Assembly: GCF_024347055.1 (NCBI RefSeq)
Contig: NZ_AP024895.1
Span: 1,178,001-1,242,000 of the forward strand
Direction of reading: 5' to 3'
Source: Vibrio porteresiae DSM 19223
GTDB lineage: Bacteria; Pseudomonadota; Gammaproteobacteria; Enterobacterales; Vibrionaceae
Length of the DNA: 64,000 nucleotides
The position numbers and the translations under genes are program-made. Below the pieces are notes generated by a model. The model was not told the origin of the DNA. It ran no database searches and saw nothing but the letters and a program-made list of their open reading frames with translations. Shown in pieces: positions 59,842-64,000 of the stretch. Numbering within the stretch: position 1 is the stretch's first letter; every line of letters begins with the position of its first letter.

Positions 59842-59872
59842 CCTCCGGCTATGCCGGAGGATATTTTTTTTT
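59842..59872. terminator. IS200 right-end hairpin acting as terminator
   Basis: CCTCCGGC-TAT-GCCGGAGG with ATATTTTTTTTT on the plus side. On the minus strand the same stem is followed by TTTTTCATATG, so it can end the M14 carboxypeptidase message (stop at 59905). Confidence 0.75.
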
Positions 59873-59904
59873 GTTGCTTTATCGTTGCATTGAAGCGATG
59901 GAGA

Positions 59905-61035
59905 TTAAATCTCATCCACCACTTGTAATACCGCTGCCAGGGTATCTTCACCAAAGGCACTACTGCGCTCAGGTGACCAACCATAAAGCTCATCAGGATG
60001 GTTATCGTTATCTTTAAACGGCATTTCAATGGTGTAAGAAAGCACTTTAAATTGCTCGGCAACCCATTTAGAGCCGATCAGCAGATTGGCCGCTCCCGGC
60101 GCATTTTTAGGATAGCCGTGCTCATCTTGAAACTCTGGTGTGATAGTGAGTAGGGCTTGTTTAAAGTGCTGCTCCAGCTTCGCCATACGCTCATCGTAGC
60201 TTGGCACACCTTCGCTGCCCGCCACGAAGTTATATGGAATCGCTTCGTCGCCATGAATATCAAGGAACATATCGACACCGGTTTGCAGCATACGTTCACG
60301 CACGTAGTAAACTTCAGGGCTACGTTCAATTGATGGGGTTTGCCATTCGCGGTTTAGGTTTACCCCAATCGCGTTGCAACGCAAATGACCACGAATACCA
60401 CCATCGGGGTTCATGTTTGGCACAACGTAAAACACAGCTTTATCCAGTAGTGCGCGGGCTACGGTGTCGGATTCATCCAATAAACGCTCAATTAAGCCTT
60501 CCATAAACCATTCGGCCATGGTTTCCCCTGGGTGTTGACGCGCGATGATCCAAATACGTTTTTTCCCTTGGTCGGGTTCACCTATGGTCAGCAGCGACAT
60601 GTCGTTGCCATCAAGTGTTTGACCTAGGGTTTCTAATTGGCACTGATAGCTCATTTGCGCTTGATGCAGCAGATCCAAATGGCGCGAGTAACTGTAAGGC
60701 GCAAAATAGGCAAAGTAGATTGATCCAAATTCAGGAATAAACGTGGTGGTCAACGTATCACCATCAAACTCACAAGGAATACGGAACCACTCTTGACGAT
60801 CGTACGAGGCGACCATGTCGTAGTCCTTCCAACCTTCTGGGTAGGCAGATTGAGACAGATTGAGTAGCTGGATTTGGTGCTGAACTTGCGCGGTGGTTTC
60901 CAAACGGAAATGGAACCATTGGGCAAATTCTGATTGGTTGTCTTTAGGAATGGTCAATTGAATATTGAGTGGGTCATCGGCGCGGACCACTTCAATATTG
61001 CCACTTTCAAAATTACTGAATACTTGCATCGTCAT
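59905..61035 (-). CDS. M14 family zinc carboxypeptidase, cytosolic type
   Basis: 376 residues. An N-terminal beta-sandwich domain (residues 1-125, as in cytosolic carboxypeptidases) is followed by the M14 catalytic domain. Zinc ligands are seen in RQHPGET near residue 168 (His and Glu) and DIHGDE near 267 (second His), the substrate segment VVPNMNPDGG near 206, GVNLNREW near 224, and the catalytic glutamate in YTIEMPF near 340. No signal peptide is present, so it acts in the cytoplasm. Relatives in bacteria resemble eukaryotic deglutamylases, but bacterial substrates are not well known. Both ATG 61035 and the ATG two codons later are possible starts. Confidence 0.88.
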   Translation of the reverse strand: MTMQVFSNFESGNIEVVRADDPLNIQLTIPKDNQSEFAQWFHFRLETTAQVQHQIQLLNLSQSAYPEGWKDYDMVASYDRQEWFRIPCEFDGDTLTTTFIPEFGSIYFAYFAPYSYSRHLDLLHQAQMSYQCQLETLGQTLDGNDMSLLTIGEPDQGKKRIWIIARQHPGETMAEWFMEGLIERLLDESDTVARALLDKAVFYVVPNMNPDGGIRGHLRCNAIGVNLNREWQTPSIERSPEVYYVRERMLQTGVDMFLDIHGDEAIPYNFVAGSEGVPSYDERMAKLEQHFKQALLTITPEFQDEHGYPKNAPGAANLLIGSKWVAEQFKVLSYTIEMPFKDNDNHPDELYGWSPERSSAFGEDTLAAVLQVVDEI

Positions 61036-61391
61036 AAACTCGAAAAATTATTTCCATCAAATTAGCAAGAATAGCGCTTATTGAAAAGCGGCATTACCCT
61101 TTGGTTTATGGGAAATTAAGTGCTCGTCTACAGAATTATTGAGTCGGTCATTCTGATTGGCATGCAAACATTTTTTTCTACATTTCTTTCATATTTTTTC
61201 ATATTTTTTCATATTGACGGCGTTATCCCGATTTTATTGGCTATAACATAATTTAATGAATAAATAGGTGTTTTTAGTAGAAATTTCTATTGGTTTCATA
61301 TGGGAAGGGTAAGTACAATAAGTGAATAAAAATGGTCAATATTATCGCGAGTGTAAGCCGTGTATTAAGTAAGTTGTGCTAAGGGGATAGT
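61036..61391. promoter_or_regulatory. Region between the carboxypeptidase and diguanylate cyclase genes
   Basis: 356 bases without a gene. It contains ATATTTTTTC repeated twice in tandem at 61191-61210, plus a partial third copy, giving T tracts with a 10-base period and so intrinsically bent DNA. The promoter of the diguanylate cyclase gene is expected here. Confidence 0.5.
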
Positions 61392-63242
61392 GTGTTTAAG
61401 GAAAGAATTTACTGGAAGTTTATTGTGAGCTTTGTGCTCTTTGGTATCAGTATTCTGACTATCTCGCTGCTGTTACTTACTCGCCATGCCCAAGTGGTTA
61501 TTGAAAGTTCTGTTGCGCAAAGTATTCAGTTTCAGCAAGCGCGTGTGGATGCTGTTGCCCGCTTTTTTACTGAATCCGGTTCGAGCTCAGTGGTGCGCTT
61601 AGCCGACAGTATGGAAGCCCACCGCTATATGCTTGATCAGAACTTAGATGATCTAAAAGTCATCTCGCGTTGGATGGAAAGTATCGTCTCCGCTTCGATG
61701 GATCACTATCGCGTTGAAATGTACGACACCCAAGGTAAAGTCATTCTTTCGTATTTCAGTAGCCCGCAAAAGTTTATCCGCCAAGATCAAACGTCCGTTG
61801 GAATGGTTCGTTTGAGTTCGAAAGTGTTACAAGAAAACGTCTTCAATCGCTACTTCCCCATAGTGCCTGCAAGCCAATATCATTTTTCCGATCACCCCAA
61901 CATTAAAGTAATGTTGGTGCTGGCACCCATTTTTAAAGATGGCTATGGGCATATCGCCGGTTATGTTGGCTTGTATGTCAATGTTGATTTGTTACTTAAG
62001 GTAATGACCACCAACAATACCCTTGACCTGTTCGTTGCCGATAAGAACAACAATCTTATCGATGCGTCGATACCCAATGCGAACGCCATCTGGCTCCATT
62101 TAATCAATAACCCACAAGCCAATGACTATGTTGCCAAAGAACGCAGATTAGTCCGTTATCCGATTGAAGGGATTAACAATGGGCAAGGACTGGTTCTCTA
62201 CAGTCGGGCAGCTAAATCCTTTTTGGTTGAGCGCGAGAATGAAATTCGGCAAGACATTGTGAACATCGCATTTGTTGTTTTTGTGTTCTCGATTGTGTTT
62301 GGTTTACTGCTGGCAGTGAGTCCTTCGCGAGTGGTGACTCGGTTACATCGGGTCTCTAAAGAGCGCAATCAATATCTGAAAATCATGGATCAATATGTAC
62401 CGGTTCTGGAAACCGATCTGCACGGGGTGATTACCAACTGCAATAACGCTTTTGCGATCATTAGTGGTTACCCTAAAGGTCAGTTGGTGGGGCAGCGCGC
62501 CAGTGTGCTTAGCTTTTCGTCAGATAGAGCCCAAAGTCAGGATATGTGGGATACGCTAACCCGCAGGCTGCCTTGGCAGGGCGAATTTCATAACGTCACT
62601 TTGGATGGGCGCGAGTTTTGGCTCTTTAGTACGGTGATTCCTATTTACCATGATGGCAAGGTCACCGGATATATGTCGGTTTCGACCGACAAGACGGAGA
62701 AAAAACGTCTCGAATTACTGGCGGAGATGGATTCCTTAACCAAGCTTTATAACCGTGCCAAATTGGACAAGTGTTTAGCGCAAGAGCAATCACGAGCTCG
62801 TCGTTACGGCACCTATTTCTCAATCATTTTGTTGGATGTCGATCTATTTAAGCAGGTTAACGATACCTACGGGCATCTTATCGGTGACAAAGTGCTGCAC
62901 CAACTTGCGATCATGCTTAACCACAGCACCCGGATTACCGATGAAGTGGGGCGCTGGGGCGGTGAAGAATTTATGATTGTTTGCCCTGAAACTGATCTTG
63001 AACAAGCGGAAATCGTGGCAGAGAAAGTACGCAAAGCTGTTGAAGAATATGAGTTCCCAGAAGCGGGAAATATCACGGTGAGTCTTGGAGTTGCCATGTA
63101 TGAAGCGCCTCTGGACTTGCAACGCACCATTGCCGAAGCGGATTGCTATCTCTACGAGGCGAAGAAACTCGGCCGAAACCGAGTTGCTAGCCGCTTATCA
63201 AAAGTCACATCATTAAAAACGGTTGGAAAGGCAAGGTCTTGA
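61392..63242 (+). CDS. Membrane-bound sensor diguanylate cyclase (Cache-PAS-GGDEF)
   Basis: 616 residues from a GTG at 61392, preceded by AAGGGG. One membrane helix (residues 9-29), a periplasmic sensor of Cache type (30-290), a second helix (FVVFVFSIVFGLLLAV), a PAS domain (330-435) and a GGDEF domain. The active site is GGEEF in RWGGEEFMIVCPE and the inhibitory site is RITD five residues before it. It should make cyclic di-GMP in response to a periplasmic ligand and be limited by product binding. All catalytic residues are intact. The ligand is unknown. Confidence 0.92.
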   Translation: MFKERIYWKFIVSFVLFGISILTISLLLLTRHAQVVIESSVAQSIQFQQARVDAVARFFTESGSSSVVRLADSMEAHRYMLDQNLDDLKVISRWMESIVSASMDHYRVEMYDTQGKVILSYFSSPQKFIRQDQTSVGMVRLSSKVLQENVFNRYFPIVPASQYHFSDHPNIKVMLVLAPIFKDGYGHIAGYVGLYVNVDLLLKVMTTNNTLDLFVADKNNNLIDASIPNANAIWLHLINNPQANDYVAKERRLVRYPIEGINNGQGLVLYSRAAKSFLVERENEIRQDIVNIAFVVFVFSIVFGLLLAVSPSRVVTRLHRVSKERNQYLKIMDQYVPVLETDLHGVITNCNNAFAIISGYPKGQLVGQRASVLSFSSDRAQSQDMWDTLTRRLPWQGEFHNVTLDGREFWLFSTVIPIYHDGKVTGYMSVSTDKTEKKRLELLAEMDSLTKLYNRAKLDKCLAQEQSRARRYGTYFSIILLDVDLFKQVNDTYGHLIGDKVLHQLAIMLNHSTRITDEVGRWGGEEFMIVCPETDLEQAEIVAEKVRKAVEEYEFPEAGNITVSLGVAMYEAPLDLQRTIAEADCYLYEAKKLGRNRVASRLSKVTSLKTVGKARS

Positions 63243-63282
63243 GCTTGCCCTTGTCCTTGCCCTTTCTCGCCCTATTCCCTAT

Positions 63283-64000
63283 TTAACGCATTTGCAGTTG
63301 AGCATCACGCGCGGATTTTGGCTGCGGAAACGCCTCATTCAACAGGTGTAAATCGTCTTGAGTAAGCAGCAGCTCTGCTGCGTCTAAGTTCTCTTTGACG
63401 CGCTCAAGGTGGGTCGATTTAGGAATGGCAATAACGCCTTTTTGGGCAAGCAGCCAGGCTAACGCTATTTGAGCAGTGGTTGCATCATGGCGTTCGGCCA
63501 ATTGACGTAACACCGGATGTTGCAGCAAGTGGCCTTGGTCAAGCGGGCAATAAGCCATTAACGAAATTTGCTTACTGTCCATAAAGGGTTTTAATGCGTA
63601 ATCGGCTTCACGACGTTTGAGGTTATACAACACTTGGTTGGTTGCACATAGGCTAAGCTGGTCGGCATCACACCACTCTTGCATGTCATCAAGGTCAAGG
63701 TTACTGACGCCGTAGTCGACGATTTTGCCTTGTTCCCGCAGTTGATAGAGCGCTTCTAAGGTCTCTGCAAAAGGCACCGAGCCACGCCAGTGCAGCAGAT
63801 ACAAATCCAAATGATCGGTATTTAAGCGGCGCAGTGAACGCTCACAAGCAGTAATCACCTGTTTGCGACCGGCATGATGAGGATAGAACTTACTGACAAG
63901 ATAGAGATTGTCACGATAGCCACGCATCGCTTCGCCAGTGATCAGCTCCGCTTCACCTTCACCATACATTTCTGCAGTATCAATAAGCTTGGCGCCATAC
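63283..64000 (-). CDS. Aldo/keto reductase, N-terminus outside window
   Basis: About 239 C-terminal residues are visible; the gene continues beyond the right edge. The catalytic tetrad is recognisable: Asp and Tyr in DTAEMYGEGE, Lys in VSKFY and His in LLHWRG. The NADPH-binding C-terminal part is seen in IPKSTHLERVKENLDAAELLL. The style is that of the YeaE/2,5-diketo-gluconate reductase-like group. It reduces aldehydes or ketones with NADPH in the cytoplasm; substrate unknown. It converges on the diguanylate cyclase gene with 40 bases between stops. Confidence 0.88.
   Translation of the reverse strand, partial: YGAKLIDTAEMYGEGEAELITGEAMRGYRDNLYLVSKFYPHHAGRKQVITACERSLRRLNTDHLDLYLLHWRGSVPFAETLEALYQLREQGKIVDYGVSNLDLDDMQEWCDADQLSLCATNQVLYNLKRREADYALKPFMDSKQISLMAYCPLDQGHLLQHPVLRQLAERHDATTAQIALAWLLAQKGVIAIPKSTHLERVKENLDAAELLLTQDDLHLLNEAFPQPKSARDAQLQMR

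Larger units (their letters stand above)
59250..59872 (+). mobile_element. Decayed IS200-type insertion sequence (IS200/IS605 family)
   Basis: About 620 bases, bounded by a left-end hairpin AACCCCCAGC / GCTGGGGGTT (59261-59283) and a right-end hairpin CCTCCGGC-TAT-GCCGGAGG (59842-59860) with T run, the subterminal structures of IS200-type elements. A further 13-bp inverted repeat, CCCCTTTCAATTT (59318-59330) with AAATTGAAAGGGG (59374-59386), encloses the transposase leader and would hide the ribosome site, as in IS200. The transposase is broken (see the pseudogene). Exact ends are approximate because this family has no terminal inverted repeats or target duplication. The element cannot move by itself. 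Confidence 0.85.
59163..59904. other. 742-base region without an intact gene
   Basis: It contains the terminator at 59223-59244 and a decayed IS200-type element at about 59250-59872. Nothing else was recognised. Confidence 0.7.

Overview
The window looks like a chromosomal segment of a marine or estuarine gammaproteobacterium of the Vibrionaceae, most likely a Vibrio. This is inferred from gene content, moderate base composition with AT-rich intergenic DNA, and overall protein style, not from a database search. A draT/draG pair (post-translational control of nitrogenase) suggests a diazotrophic species, although no nif gene lies in the window. No rRNA, tRNA or CRISPR array was seen.

Layout. 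1-6634 (minus strand): a malonate decarboxylase operon in the order mdcA-B-CD-E-F-G-H, with the acyl carrier (C) and beta (D) subunits fused in one reading frame; mdcH runs off the left edge. 7063-15103: a small acidic orphan protein, three LysR regulators, an MFS exporter, a secreted unknown protein, a short-chain dehydrogenase and YncE behind a Fur-box-like site. 15203-26795: accessory and housekeeping genes, namely HAD phosphatase-deoR beside a truncated LacI regulator, a P-loop kinase, a SpoU methyltransferase, a GNAT acetyltransferase, an AbgA-like amidohydrolase, an outer-membrane beta-barrel, mtgA, a DinJ/YafQ-type toxin-antitoxin pair, a LysE exporter, divergent draT and draG, and DoxX.

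27165-36159 (plus strand) is an iron uptake operon of the FetMP / Campylobacter P19 type: FTR1 permease, P19, DUF2318 membrane protein, two MacB/FtsX-like permeases, ATPase and thioredoxin-like lipoprotein. It continues into a PCu(A)C copper chaperone and an FMN-binding lipoprotein, suggesting periplasmic redox handling of metal. 36245-39541 is a non-oxidative hydroxyarylic acid decarboxylase locus (UbiX-, UbiD- and D-subunit genes) with a divergent MarR regulator, paired operator-like palindromes and an LpdD-like accessory protein.

40824-44912 is an AT-rich, poorly characterised stretch: a LPP20-like lipoprotein divergent from a large coiled-coil protein with four C-terminal repeats, followed by a leucine-rich-repeat protein kinase. 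45002-59162 is largely for glycoside use: two tandem GH3 beta-glucosidase paralogues, mntH-mntR, and a galactoside operon (GPH transporter, LacZ, GH36 alpha-galactosidase) behind a LacI-type operator and a CRP-like site. 59250-59872 is a decayed IS200-type element whose right-end hairpin probably terminates the neighbouring M14 carboxypeptidase gene. The window ends with a diguanylate cyclase and a partial aldo/keto reductase.

The least explained parts are the 41.6-43.4 kb repeat protein and its divergent partner, the fused MdcC-MdcD, the 21-bp palindrome between draT and draG, and the two redox genes at the end of the iron operon.
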